In this document: in pieces, positions 9,872-21,600 of the stretch
Numbering within the stretch: the first letter of the stretch is position 1
Layout of the letters: every line of letters begins with the position of its first letter
Assembly: GCA_015178975.1 (NCBI GenBank)
Contig: WHVD01000038.1
Span: forward strand, 1-64,000
Origin: Hysterangium stoloniferum
Taxonomy: Eukaryota; Basidiomycota; Agaricomycetes; Hysterangiales; Hysterangiaceae
Direction: 5' to 3'
DNA length: 64,000 nucleotides
The notes under the pieces: model-generated
What the model saw: the letters and a program-made list of their open reading frames with translations, nothing else
Databases searched by the model: none
Told to the model about the DNA's origin: nothing
Made by a program: the position numbers and the translations under genes

Positions 9872-12800
9872 TTAGAGAGAAGATAATGGTCCAGGTTTGA
9901 GCGGGTAAGCTGTATGAAAGTCAGTAACAATTTCCGTGGCATTACCGAGTTCCATGGCCAAAATCCATGAGGTCTCTTCATCGGTGCCCTCGTAACCCAC
10001 CCACTTGACCAAGTAAAGCAGTTTACAAGTGCATCGACACTTGTCTATTTTTGAATCTAAAATCTGTGAGATTTCAAACTCAGGTTCTCCATCAATGACG
10101 ACAGGAGGAGGTGGAGATTGCACGCGATCCGGGATAGTGTTAGCAGTACAAGGTTCTAGCATAGAAACATGAAATACCGGGTGTACCGCGCGCATGCTAT
10201 CCAGAAGCCATAGAGTCCAAGAGACTGAACCTACTTGTGCGATAATTTCAAACGGACCTAAATATTTTTCAGCAAGCTTCTTTGATGGATGGGTAGTCCG
10301 GAAGAATTGAGCTTTGACATAAACACGGTCACCAATCTTGAAGTTGGGTGACGGGATCTGGTATTTGTCCACTGAATGTTGGTATTGCTCTTGGGCGGAC
10401 AATATTGCAGTCCAGAGTTCCTCGTGGAGCTCGTGGAGGTCTATGGTGAACTCTTGAGCACGAGCAGAGGTGAGATTTTGTTCTGGATGTACTGTAATAT
10501 TGATTATATCCTTTATTTGCAAAGAATGGGGAAACACCAGTAGTGGCCGAGGGTGCATTGTTGTAAGCAAACTCTGCAAGTGGGAACAAGGTTTTCCAAT
10601 TGTCCTGTTGGTAGTTGCAATATATGCGGAGGTATTGTTCCAATGTCTGGTTGACACATTCGGTTTGTCCGTCACCTTCCGGATGATGTCCGGACGTGAA
10701 ATGTAATGTCATGTCCAAGGATTTTCCGAGGGATCTAAAGAAGTGAGACACGAACTCTGATCCTCTATTGGAAGTCATGTGGGACAGAACTCCGTGCTTG
10801 GAAAATACGTGGATAATGAAAAGTTCTGCTAACTGCACGGACGTAATTGTATCATAAGTAGGGATGAATATACCTTGTTTTGAGAATCTGTCAACAACGA
10901 CTAGAATAGCAGAAAAGCCTTCAGAATCCGGTAGGTGTTCAATGAAATCCATAGAGATAGAATTCCACGGGTGTTCCAGTACCGGGAGTTGTTTCAAAAG
11001 GCCGTATGGCTTGTGTCGCTGAGATTTCGAGTGGGGACAAGTAGTACAAGATTTACAATAGTGCTTAATGAATCCACGGAGTCCGGGCCAAGTGTATTCT
11101 CTTCTTATTAATGATAGAGTTTTGTTGTACCCGAAATGTCCTGAGAGTGAATGATCATGTTTGTATTGAAGGATCCTGAGGCGGAGGCCATTGGAGTCCG
11201 GTACATAGATACGATCGTCAAGTCTAATGAAACCATGTTGATCAAGAGACCGAGGTTGATCGGGGTCCACGGGATTGTCCAGATGAGCTTTAGTAACTGG
11301 GTCTAGCGGAATTGCCAATAGAATATCTTGATGTAACTTCTCGATATCCATAATGATAATTCCACGGACAATGGGGTTGATGAGGAAAGTTGCGCGGACC
11401 GATGCGATAAGCTGTTGATTCGTGAAAATAGGTTTCAGGTTGTGCGGATTTACCATTGCATAGTCATTGCTCCCCTCTTTAGGATAGACGTCCCATCATC
11501 TAGTTAAAGCGTTGGGTTTGCCGCTGAGACGGCCGGGTCGAAAGTGGATAATCATGTTGAAGGCAGAGAGATATTCAGACCAGCGGGCCTGCTGGCGGGT
11601 CAAAAGTTTTGTGGTAGAAAAGTATTCCAGGTTTTTGTGATCTGTTACAACGTCAATAGGAGCTCCTGAACCTTCCAAATAGTGTCGCCACACTTTGAAA
11701 GCTGAAAAGATTGCCAGAAGTTCTTTATCATGAACGTCGTAGTTGAGCTCTGCTCCAGTAAAAGTCTGGGACAGAAAAGCCATGGGGTGGACTTCTCCGT
11801 TGGAGTCCTGGATAGAGAGAATGGCTCCAAGTGCATAGTTGGAGGCGTCCGTTTCAACAATGAGTGGGAAGTCCGGTTTCCAATGTGACAGAATAGGAGC
11901 TGTAGAAAAAGAATTTTTTAAAAGATTGAAAGCTTTTTGACACTTATCATTAAAGTTCCACGGAGTACCCTTACACGTAAGATGGGTAAGGGGTACCATG
12001 ATGTCGGAATATCCACGGATAAAACGTCTGTAAAAATTGGCAAAGCCGAGGAAGGATTGTATATCTTTAACTTTTCGGGGTTCGGGCCAATCTTTGATGA
12101 CTTGCACTTTAGTTTCATCCATGTGGAGTCCATCGGGTCCCATCATGAAACCTAGGTATTCCATGGAGTCCGTGTCAAAAGTACATTTTTTACCATTTGC
12201 GAATAAACCATGTTGTCTGAGCCTCCGGAGAACCTCACAGACTTGTTTGTCGTGTTCCGCAGGATTCTCGGAGTAGATAAGAATGTCGTCCAAGTAAACA
12301 ATGACACATACATCGAGCATGTCGGAGAAAATGTCGTTGATAAAATGCTGAAAAACAGACGGAGCATTGGTGAGTCCAAAAGGGATGACCAACCACTCGA
12401 AGGCCCCATAGCGGGTTCTAAAAGGTGGTTTTCCATTTGTCGCCCGCGGCAATCTGGACCAAATGATAGGCGTGCTTGAGATCTATTTTGGTGTAAATCC
12501 GGGCATTCCGTGGAGCATTGAGCAGGTCAGATATAAGTGGGAGTGGATATTTGTCCTTTTTGGTGACAGCATTGAGTCCTCTAAAATCAACACATAGTCG
12601 AAGGGATCCATCCTTTTTTCTGACAAACAGGACAGGTGCTCCAAAAGGAGACTTTGAGCGTCGAATAAAACCTATGGACAAATGTTCATCCAGGAAATCA
12701 CGGATTGCAGATAGTTCCATGGATGAAAGCGGGTAAATATGTCCTAGGGGTGGCTGGGCGCCATCTTCAAGATTGATTTTTAAGTCGTATTCTCTGTGAG

Positions 12801-13600
12801 GCGGAAGCCGGTCAGCTTTCCACTTGCTAAAAACATCCACGAAGTCATGATATTTCTCCGGGACACCTTCTAGGTCAGCAGCTTGCTCAGATTCAGATAC
12901 TGGGGTTGAAAAATGTCCAGTTGCTTCATCAATTTTTAAGTTGATAGTGAATGCCTGGGACCCATCCATTTTTGAAGCCCTAATAAAAGCTGCAGCATTA
13001 ATCAGAGAAATGGATGGAGGTGCCGTGGGTTCCGGGGAAGCTATAGGTGCCATAGGGATCACAGGAGTCCTCGAGACTGCAGGTGCCGGGAAGGCCATGG
13101 GTGCCGTGGAGGCCGAGACAGGCGCAGTTTCCTCGGTTGCCGCGGGAGTCCGGAAAGTTATACTGTTAGCTATCCAGTCAATCAACGGATTGTAGCGGGT
13201 AAGCCAGTTATGTCCTAGGACCACCGAGCAACTTGAGTCTAACTGGGTCACATAGAAAGTGACCAATTGAGATGTTCCACAAGGGAAATTGATGGGTAAA
13301 TCACAAGCTTGGGTAACAACCAAATTACTTGTGCCATTGAAGAGGCGGAGGCTGACGGGATTTATCGAATAAGTTGACAAAGAATTTTTTTGCGTGAATT
13401 TTGTATCTAAAAAACAATGAGTCGAGCTGGAATCTATGAGAGCTGAAAAAACGAATTTCGGAATCATATTAGACATAAGTTTAACGAAAAATGAATCAGA
13501 ATGTGAAAGAGCGGATGCGTTGAGGCGAGTGAACTCTTGAATGCACAGAGAGGCAACACAACCCCTAACCCATGTGGAGTCTGTGGGGTTGCTTACTCTT
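9872..13600 (-). pseudogene. Element 1 pol (protease-RT-RNase H-integrase-chromodomain), broken
   Basis: Read downward from the gag overlap the domains are: aspartic protease near 13440, carrying ALIDSSSTHC where element 2 has ALIDSGSTHC; RT with YLDD near 12290; RNase H around 11850-11600; integrase zinc finger and core (11200-10650); and a chromodomain near 10020-9900 containing YLVKWVGYEG. Four lesions are visible. One extra T at ~12429 shifts the frame. CGA became TGA at ~11496. One C is missing near 10505. The integrase reads TSNRGSEF where element 2 has TSDRGSKF, so a catalytic Asp is Asn. The -1 frame relative to gag matches element 2. Family knowledge: the chromodomain guides integration to modified chromatin. 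Confidence 0.9.
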
Positions 13601-14885
13601 TTTTCGAATTGGCAGCCGGTTTGTCCTTCGACGGGGTTTCCGTGGAGGCTTTGGCTGATCGACCCTTTGAAGAGTTTGCTTTTGCCAGCGGACATTCCGG
13701 GACTCGATGACCGGGTTTCCTGCACAAGAGACAGAGGTTGTTGTCCATACGACGTTGTCTTTCTTGTGGAGTCAATTTGCCATCGGGTCCGAGTTTGCCT
13801 GAGAGGTCGGGTTTTCCGGCTTGCTTGCCGGACTGTTGACCCTTGTTGTTGTCCTTATTGTCCTTATTGTTGTTGTTGTTGTTTGAAGACTTTTTATCAT
13901 TCTTCTTGTCAGATTGCGTGGAGTTCTGGTTGCTGGTTGACGAATTGTTGTTATTGTTTTTGTCCTTGGACTTGTTTACTTTGTCCGCGGATGTCTCGCG
14001 GGCAACTTCCGCGTGACATTCCCAATAACATGCGTCCGTGTTTTGAGCTTTGAGGTGCATACGGGACAGGGTTTTTGGCTTGCCATCTTCTCCTTTCGAG
14101 ACTTCATCTTTAAGGCGGGACGGCAGACCGGCGTAGAATTGGTGGCGGAGAGCGGGATCGCCCCACTGACAACGAGCTGCAAGATTATTGAATTGGACGA
14201 TGTAGTCCGTGATGCGCTGCATGTCCTTCATACGAAGATTTATGAGACTATTCTCGGCTTCTCCTGTCGGGTCATATGGGCCGAAGTTGGTTTCAAGCTC
14301 CTCAACAAACACCTCCCAATGTTCAAGCCAGAGCGGCTCTTCCTCGGATATCCTGCTAAAAGCTGGTTTGAACCATTTCAATGCAGATCCCGACAAATAT
14401 GACAGTGCGTAATTGACTTTTCGGGAGTCCATGGAGAATGCAGCAGCACGATCATGGAAGTTGAAGTGACATTGCATGAGGAAAGTAGAGAGTTTGTTTG
14501 GGTTGGAACCCGTGAAGGGTTCCGGAGCATTGACTTTTGACCGTGGAGGTTCTTGTTCCTTTTTCTTTCGTTCTTCGAGCAGGTGCATCATGAATTTATC
14601 TATGGTTCCTGCTAAAAATTCAGAAGTAGGATCCCCCAAATGGGGTCGTTGAAGAGGCAGAGGGTTTTCGAGAGGGATTTTGACACCTTTGCCCTTGTCG
14701 GGGGCCACGGAATCGTACTCGTTCTCGGATTCGTCCAGGTTTTCCGGGACTTCTTCGATACGGGCTTCTTCCATGGGTTCTGACTGGTTCGCAAGTGTCT
14801 GACTGGTATACAGAGTTAACGGGGAATGAAGAGTCGACGGTCCAGGCATTGATGACTGTGCACGTGTACTTCTTCTTGGTGGCAT
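13593..14885 (-). CDS. Element 1 gag
   Basis: A 430 aa intact frame starting MPPRRSTRAQ 24 bp after the primer site. The capsid-like middle (about residues 120-270) includes the conserved segment DYIVQFNNLAARC. An Asn/Asp/Lys-rich linker follows, then one CCHC zinc knuckle, CLLCRKPGHRVPEC (C-X2-C-X4-H-X4-C), expected to bind the genomic RNA. The frame ends at TAA in GAAAAAAGAGTAA; pol continues in the -1 frame. About 35% or more of the residues appear shared with element 2 gag by eye. Confidence 0.92.
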   Translation of the reverse strand: MPPRRSTRAQSSMPGPSTLHSPLTLYTSQTLANQSEPMEEARIEEVPENLDESENEYDSVAPDKGKGVKIPLENPLPLQRPHLGDPTSEFLAGTIDKFMMHLLEERKKKEQEPPRSKVNAPEPFTGSNPNKLSTFLMQCHFNFHDRAAAFSMDSRKVNYALSYLSGSALKWFKPAFSRISEEEPLWLEHWEVFVEELETNFGPYDPTGEAENSLINLRMKDMQRITDYIVQFNNLAARCQWGDPALRHQFYAGLPSRLKDEVSKGEDGKPKTLSRMHLKAQNTDACYWECHAEVARETSADKVNKSKDKNNNNNSSTSNQNSTQSDKKNDKKSSNNNNNNKDNKDNNKGQQSGKQAGKPDLSGKLGPDGKLTPQERQRRMDNNLCLLCRKPGHRVPECPLAKANSSKGRSAKASTETPSKDKPAANSKKE

Positions 14886-14908
14886 AATGAAAACAATCTG
14901 CGAGTATT

Positions 14909-14919
14909 AGTCAGAAAAT
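14909..14919 (-). promoter_or_regulatory. Self-priming primer-binding site, element 1
   Basis: The minus-sense sequence ATTTTCTGACT lies 2 nt inside the 5' LTR edge. It is the exact complement of AGTCAGAAAAT in the left LTR (7927-7937 on the plus strand) and differs by one base from the right LTR (15257-15267). This is the Tf1-type arrangement, where the 5' end of the transcript primes itself. Confidence 0.7.
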
Positions 14920-14921
14920 AC

Positions 14922-15759
14922 TGTTAGGATACACACACAGGCTGGGTTTCCGGAGAAACCCGCAGGATATCCGGTAGGACTTGGCTTCAGCTTATAGGCT
15001 GCACCCTCGCTAGCTCGTGTTGTCCAATTTCAAATGGATGGACAGGGATCCCGGGGAGTCCGGGTGGGGTTCGTGAGTCGTAGGTCGTAAGTCGGGGGTC
15101 GTGGGTCGTAAGTCAGAGGTTGTGGGTCGTGAGTCGAGTTGGTTGAGAGAGATAGATGCGCCGGAGCCCGTGGGCTCCGACTAGTGCGAGCGATGTGAAT
15201 CGAGTAAGGTTTTAGAGCGGAAAATATTATTAGATTACTGGGGGGAATCTAAGCTAATTTTGTGACTGGATTGTATGTACAACATCTGCCAGTTTATATA
15301 GACCGTGGAATGCATGACATACCAAATCCAGTAATAATGAAATGAAACTAACAAAACATGAAATGGGAATAGTAAACACCAAATTGGTGTTAGGAATGGG
15401 ACAGAACGGAGCGGAGTCCGAATTGTGACAAAGCATAACCCATAATGGGAAACGGAGCGGGAGCGGAGTCCTAAATTGTGACAGGTCATTTGACTAAAAC
15501 GGGAATGGGGCTCGATTAGAGCGGTGACGGGATTCTAAGCGGGGACCGGTGACTGATGCGTGGGACGAAGACGGACATAGACAGAGACGGAGTCCGGGGG
15601 AGGTCCGGTGACTGATATGTCATAATGAGGTCAAACGTAACGAGTCTTGATGTAACGGAGTCCGGGCAGGAAATCCTATAAACAGACGATTGGTGCTTGT
15701 AGCATGTGGGGGCGTACGGGTTAGTGCCCGGAGTCCGGCGGGATTGTCTGGTCGTAACA
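14922..15759 (-). repeat. Element 1 right LTR (5' LTR in element orientation)
   Basis: 838 bp, the same length as the left LTR. The differences seen by eye are mostly CpG transitions. It contains TATATAAA (minus sense, 15293-15300) placed 33 nt before the predicted transcript start at 15267. Confidence 0.9.
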
Positions 15760-16299
15760 GTTACGACCTGTTCCTGGATGTTTTAATATCCGACTTCCCT
15801 CCGACTATGGAACATCATAGTTACCATATCTTCTGCATTCTTCCCTTGTTCCGCATTTGGTAATTTGTCTGTTGACAAGTATTCACTCGTTCATCTATTA
15901 TATTCCCATTTCGGAATATTATCTCCCCGATATGTCTTCTTGTATTCCCATTTTAGAAATACTCCTATTTCCGTCTTATTATGGTCTTAGTTTATAGTAC
16001 AATAACAAGAAGACTTATATTAGTTTCTGCGAATTTGTACTTTACTTTAGATCTGATATCATCTTAGTTTCTTATTCCCTCTTCCGTCTTTTTGTACACT
16101 TAATATTCAGAACTCTTCGGAACTCTGAATATCCATATCTTCCATTGTAAGTCTCTCCTCTGAAATTAAGGACTTTGAGCATTTGTGTAGAGGGGCAGCA
16201 CATAAGCTGAAGCCAACGTCCTGACCCTATCCGATAGTGCCCGAATTCCCAGTGACTTTCCAATAGTTCTGGAATAAGTTCCCGACATGGCACTTAACA
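15760..16299 (+). mobile_element. Older solo LTR (family 2) split by element 1
   Basis: From GTTACGACC to CACTTAACA this is the reverse complement of the element 2 LTR, diverged. Its first bases, TGTCAC, lie on the other side of element 1 at 7586-7591. The outer flanks are GGGGG on both sides (7581-7585 and 16300-16304), a perfect 5 bp duplication for the solo LTR once element 1 is removed. Confidence 0.85.
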
Positions 16300-16304
16300 G
16301 GGGG

Positions 16305-17038
16305 CACCATTGTCAGCGACACTACAATTGGTGTAAGTTTGTTACTAAGGAGAATCCCTAATAACCTGTCCACAATGATCAAGATGTTATGACAGTTGCT
16401 GTCACAAACATTACAAGACCATTTCCAACAAAATCTCCAACAACCTTTCAACTCTTCAACTCAATCTTCAACCTTCAACTTGTCTCACATTGTCATCATT
16501 CATTATTTCATAAATGATCTCATTCTTAAGTCATATTATGGTCATTGATAATATTCAAAAGCATCAAAGGACAATGAGAGGAGTGAGGGAAGACAGTCAG
16601 AAAATATGTACTATAGTCCATTACCTATTCAGCATATTACTATTTGTTGTAACCCATTGAGACTTTATTTGACATATCTATTTGTGAGCCTTTGTTTTCT
16701 AAAATGGCCTCACACTTTATCATCAGGACAAATCAATACTTCATTGGACGAGGCATGCAATTCTCAATATAATAGAAAATAATTCAATTACTATTCCAGA
16801 ACTGTCAATAAAATTTGATTCATGTCAGTTGCTAACACAGTGAGTCATATGTCAGTTTATAGGCAAATACACACAGAGTAGAAGGCTAGATATCAGGTCT
16901 TGGATGATGTGAACATAGATGTAGATGAAAGGGTAATGTACATAAGCCTCATGATGCAGAGCATTATAAAGAGTAAAATTGGAAAGTGACTTATGACATT
17001 TCAAGCTCTGAACAATCATGGTCACACTGAATTTCATA
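16305..17038. other. No gene seen
   Basis: AT-rich spacer. A pyrimidine-rich stretch (16430-16480, CAACTCTTCAACTCAATC-like) is vaguely similar to the complement of 42030-42120. I see no coding signal. Confidence 0.5.
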
Positions 17039-17256
17039 TACAGTGCCTCAAAAAACCCTTCCAATGTTTGGTACTTCAGATTTACATCCCTGATAACTCA
17101 GAGAATAAAAATGGAAAAATATCAAAAGAATTTGCAAATATGCTCTATCATATCAAGATTCTGGAAATACAATGCCATTACATAAGTTCCAAATATGGAA
17201 ATACTACAAATATGTATACATGGGAGACTCATTGGAAGGGTTTTTTTTGCTGGCAG
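17039..17256. mobile_element. MITE-like element with Tc1-type inverted ends
   Basis: Begins CAGTGCCTCAAAAAACCCTTCCAATG after TA (the repeat core is AAACCCTTCCAATG) and ends with the inverted core CATTGGAAGGGTTTT. It is about 218 bp with no coding capacity. The cores resemble those bounding the Tc1-like terminal repeat at 28544-28752. Confidence 0.55.
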
Positions 17257-17258
17257 CC

Positions 17259-17536
17259 TGGATGGTAGCAGACTTGGGTTAGGGTGGACTTGGCATTGGG
17301 GCCACTGGGCCTGCCTCTCCATTGGTGTCTTAGACTACTAGAATTTTTCCGATTAGTTTGTTTCACGGGTTTTTTACTTGTTGCAAGGGGCTCTACTGCT
17401 ATTATCATAAATAGGTAGAACCCTTGTATGGTTATGATAGTCTCTTTCGAATAGAAACCTAGTTCTACTCATATTGTTCCCTTTTGCAAGAGCTCTCTAA
17501 GGGATTACGCTACTTCTTCATAGTGGAACCCTTACA
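17259..17536 (+). mobile_element. Diverged LTR, family 5
   Basis: Shares GTCTTAGA, CATAAATAGGT, TCTTTCGAAT, GGGATTACGCTA and the end AACCCTTACA with the LTRs at 536-824 and 43822-44107, in the same order and orientation. The left edge is approximate and no target duplication is visible. Confidence 0.6.
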
Positions 17537-18640
17537 CTTTTTGAGTATTTTATTTGCTATTTAACATTTCTTATTATTACTACTAGTGAACTGATCACCC
17601 ACTAGGCTCTTTTACTACGCATGCACCTGTAAATCAACATAAATACTTTTGTCAAGATGTCCGAAATCAATCAACCAATCACTTGATGAGGCACAGTCTG
17701 AAGTGTGATCCCCATTTGGAGCAAAAGAGTTGTTCGATGATGGGTGGCTGTTGATATTGTTGATAATACAGCTCTTGATTCTGTAAGTCATACTTCTTCA
17801 CCTTTGCATGCCACAGGCCCTGAACCTCTTAGCTCTGCACTAGCAGGAAAGGGGGAGGATGGACCGTGATGCTGAGATGAAAGGGGTATCACAATCTACC
17901 TCTGATTCCTCAATGCCCACTCTAAGTGGAAGGGCTGGTAACCCTAAGGTGATGCCTCAAGAAAGGAGTCAATACCTAATGAGGAGAAGATGACCCCTTT
18001 TCCCACTTACAATGAGTATTCAAGTACTCAGATCTCCCTCCATAACTGGACTCAGCAGTATGGTCTTCTGCACCCAGAAGAGATTGCCTCTCCATGAAAG
18101 ACTTTCCGAATGAAGCATCAAGCCATGAAACCTCTTTTTCAATCTCACTCACTTTACTTCCCAGAGTGGTTTGAGGTGGGGGTGGTAGTAACAAAGAAGA
18201 AAGCAGGCAGGAGGAAGCTGAGATAATAGTTATGGAACACTGCCCAACTCAAGAGTTTAGATGGGCAGATAGTTCCGATTCTGATGAGGATCCATTGGGG
18301 TCACTGCAGGACATGCATCCTACCCAACACTGTGTGCCCATGGTGGATTAAAGGATCAGAAATTTTGGCAGCATGACCTAAGCCGTCAGTAAACCTAAGT
18401 GCTATTGTCATTGAGGTACATGACAATGAACCTACATCTGATGTACTGGAGCCTGCAAGCGCTGAGGGAACAAGACCAGAAGGGTCATCCCTATCCACTA
18501 AGGGGAAGGTGCGAATGGAGGGTGAGAATATACTGGGGGACCAGAGTAAAATGACTTCACATTCATACACTACTGCCAAGAGTGAGAGGCAGAATAGTAA
18601 GCCTTTGAGGGGTCCACAGCCCAAGAGGGTGACCAGCTGA
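17537..18640. other. No clear gene; possible leader of the gypsy element that follows
   Basis: Plus-strand peptides are interrupted by stops. The region probably includes decayed 5' internal sequence of the element at 18641-24080, but no LTR edge was found. Confidence 0.4.
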
Positions 18641-21600
18641 TATGTGAGAGAGTTCTTACAAGTGCCTGAGGGTGGGTACTTTGCACCCAGAGGGCAAGGA
18701 GAATTCGGACCACCCTCTGATTCGAGCAGTTCCTCCAGTAGAGATGGGTCAGATGAATCGTTGAGTAGCACTACAACTGGATGGTCAGCTAATAGGAGTG
18801 CAGACTCACCTAATTCAGGGTCGGAGTCAGAGAATGATACTGGAGGCCCGGCCAGAAGAAGAATAGAAAGAAAAACTCACCCAGCTCTAAACAGATAAAA
18901 TCTGAAAGATACAAATGGTCAGCAGCTGATGCCAAGCAGACTAAGAAACTCTTAGCAGGAGTCAAGATGAAGCAAGCTGTGGTATATAATGGCATAGCTG
19001 ATCTTGATGTCCTAGAAGCATTTGTCTACACCTATGATCTTTGGACAGAAATCAACGGGTTAGATTGTAAATGGGCCATGAAGCTAATAATCTACTTTTG
19101 GATGGCAAGGCAAGCTCATTTTATATGAAGCATGTTGCCCTGAGCCGGAAATGGTGGACACTTAAAGCCATTTATGACAAACTTTTTGATTACTGTTTTC
19201 CAGTGGATTATAAGCTGAGGTTGTGGAAATGACTGACCTCATCCAGGCAAGGTGGAAATTGTTTGTGTGATTTTGCACAAGACATGGAGAATAGTGCTGC
19301 ATGTTTCCTTGATATGCAAGAGCGACGACTTGAGCAAATTGTGTGGGATGGGGTGCACAACTATATCAAAGAAAAATGGTTAGATAATGGTTTAAATCCA
19401 GATAATACCTCATGGAAGTGACTTATCAAAACTGCAACACGGTTTGCAGCTGCTCAGAAGTTTCATCAGGCAGAAAAAGGACAGTGAGAAGCCCCTTCAA
19501 CTGGATTGGCCCAATTATGGCCACAACAGAGTGAACTAGCCAAACAGACAGCAGGATGGGCTGATGGTATGAGAAATCCTCCTCATCCTTCCACATCATC
19601 AGGGTCAGGTGGAATGGGAACCACTACTCAAGTGCAGAGGTCTAAATTGAGTCGAGCTGAGATGAACCAGCTATGGGCAGAAGGGTGGTGTTTTATGTGT
19701 AAGAAAGAGGGTCATGAAGCACAGAATTGCCCTCAGGGGAAGGTCCTCCCTGCCGCCCCTGCCCTGAAATGGGTTACCAACATGTCAGCAGGGTCTATCT
19801 GAGTGCAATGACTTACCAAATTGGAAAAAAAAGAAGGAGCAGGTGGATATCCCTCTTTGAATGGCCTCCTTTGTGCTTGGAACTGTGGAGGCTCAGCAGG
19901 AATTTAATAATTTACATGATTGCATCTATGCTGCATGGCTGCAGAAAACTATTATGGAGTACTTCATGCCAGACACCATGGTAGCTGAGGGGCATAATCC
20001 AGTAACACAGTTTGAGGTTACCTATTCATTTGAGGCATTCATGGTGAAAGATAATGTCTTACCTGGTGCTCATTTGCGAATTGGGAAGATAGAATGTCAG
20101 GAGCCCAGGTATCGAGTGGCCCAAAGTATCGTAAATAACACTGCATGGGCAAGGAAACTGCTCCCTGCCAAATGCCCTGACTGAGTTAAGGTTGCTGCAA
20201 TTATACAGCAGCACTGCTGTCTGCATGTCTTGAACTCTGAGTCAGTTGCTGCTGGAATACAACATACTGAGCAGTTTCGGGTGGTATTTGATCAGTTATA
20301 CTGGACATATGAGATCATAGACTGCCTCCAACCCCAATTATATATGGCAGTTAGCAAACAGGCTCTCTTCAGTGGTGACTGGGCCATTTCACAAGTGGTG
20401 AGTACCACTATAATCATGGAGGGAGGAATGGCAGGGAGATTCTCTTGTGGATGACAATCCACCATGTTCAGAGGAGCAGACATCGAGACAACAGCTTCTG
20501 GGAGCATTGAAGGATTACTTCCTCCCAGAAGAAGCATTGCAGGAAGGCATTCCCCCCAATATGTACTTTAGGGTACACACAGAAGAGGCTGGACTCCAGA
20601 TATGGGATAAAGTGAATACTGATCTCCCACTGTTTATGCCTTGGTCTGTCATCAGGCTTGATGAGGACTTCAATGATAAAATACAGGCTGTATACAAGGA
20701 ACACATACCTGGGTTCTCCAGCAATATGCCTGCCTTTAGAAGATACTGCCAGGATGCAATGTGCCAGCTGTTGGAGGTTTGCTTTTGCATATATTATTTC
20801 TGTCAAGATATCTGTGGAATGGAGAGACAGTGATTCTGAGTCCATTGTACAGCTGGATTATATGAGATTCATGACTGGGAGTTGGCCATTAAGTACATAG
20901 TGACTCCAGACCATCTACAACATGATGAGTAGAGTGTTCCCCAGATACTAACTCAGCAAGCAAATGGGAGGATTCAACCGAGGGTGTTGTCTTTGTAAAT
21001 GCTGCTCATATGCCTAAGAGGAAGACTTCAGGAAAACCAAAGGATCAGTTGAACAAGGGAGAGGTCGAAATGGTTGGATGTACCTCAACGAAGCCCAAGG
21101 ATTTTACTCTTCCCAAACCAGGATGGTGGGTGCGCGATGAGCAATGAGAGCGTGTTCAGTTTGGGCTGAGTTAAGGTTCAGAGAATAAAGGTGTTTTTGT
21201 TATTGAGGCTTTTATCAATGGGCACCCAGTGAATGCTCTTATCAATAGCACACTGGCAGATTTTATGTCAACAACCCTAGTTGATCAGTTACAGGTATTG
21301 AAAGACCTACTTGTAAAACCATTGATTCTCCAGTTGGCAGTACATGGATCATGATCCAAGATTAATTATTCTGTGACAGCTCAGTTTACATATCAGAGCA
21401 TACATAAGTTGTTTGCACTGTTTCAGTGTGGCTAATCTTGATTCCTATGACCTGATCTTAGGGACACCATTTATTTTCCAACACCAAGTTATGCTTGGGT
21501 TGAACCCTACACGAGTTAATATCAGGTCAAACCTACCATGAAGGGGACACTGTAGCTATGCTACATTCTGCAGTGGCATAAGCTTTTGATGACAAGTTGG

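Larger units (their letters stand above)
7592..15759 (-). mobile_element. Element 1: near-complete Ty3/gypsy chromovirus, minus strand
   Basis: The 8168 bp element has two 838 bp LTRs (7592-8429 and 14922-15759). In minus orientation its order is 5' LTR, primer site, gag, pol (protease, RT, RNase H, integrase, chromodomain) and 3' LTR. An extra gene on the opposite strand (8640-9667) lies between pol and the 3' LTR. The target duplication is GTCAC (7587-7591) against GTTAC (15760-15764), differing by one C/T change. The element sits six bases inside an older solo LTR of the element-2 family. Pol carries two frameshifts, one nonsense codon and two active-site substitutions, so this copy cannot act by itself. 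Confidence 0.93.

Noticed and set aside
13541..14053. 170-codon Cys-rich plus-strand frame
   Set aside because: It lies wholly antisense to the intact gag of element 1, and its Cys runs mirror the Asn/Lys-rich linker codons. No introns, promoter or counterpart in element 2.
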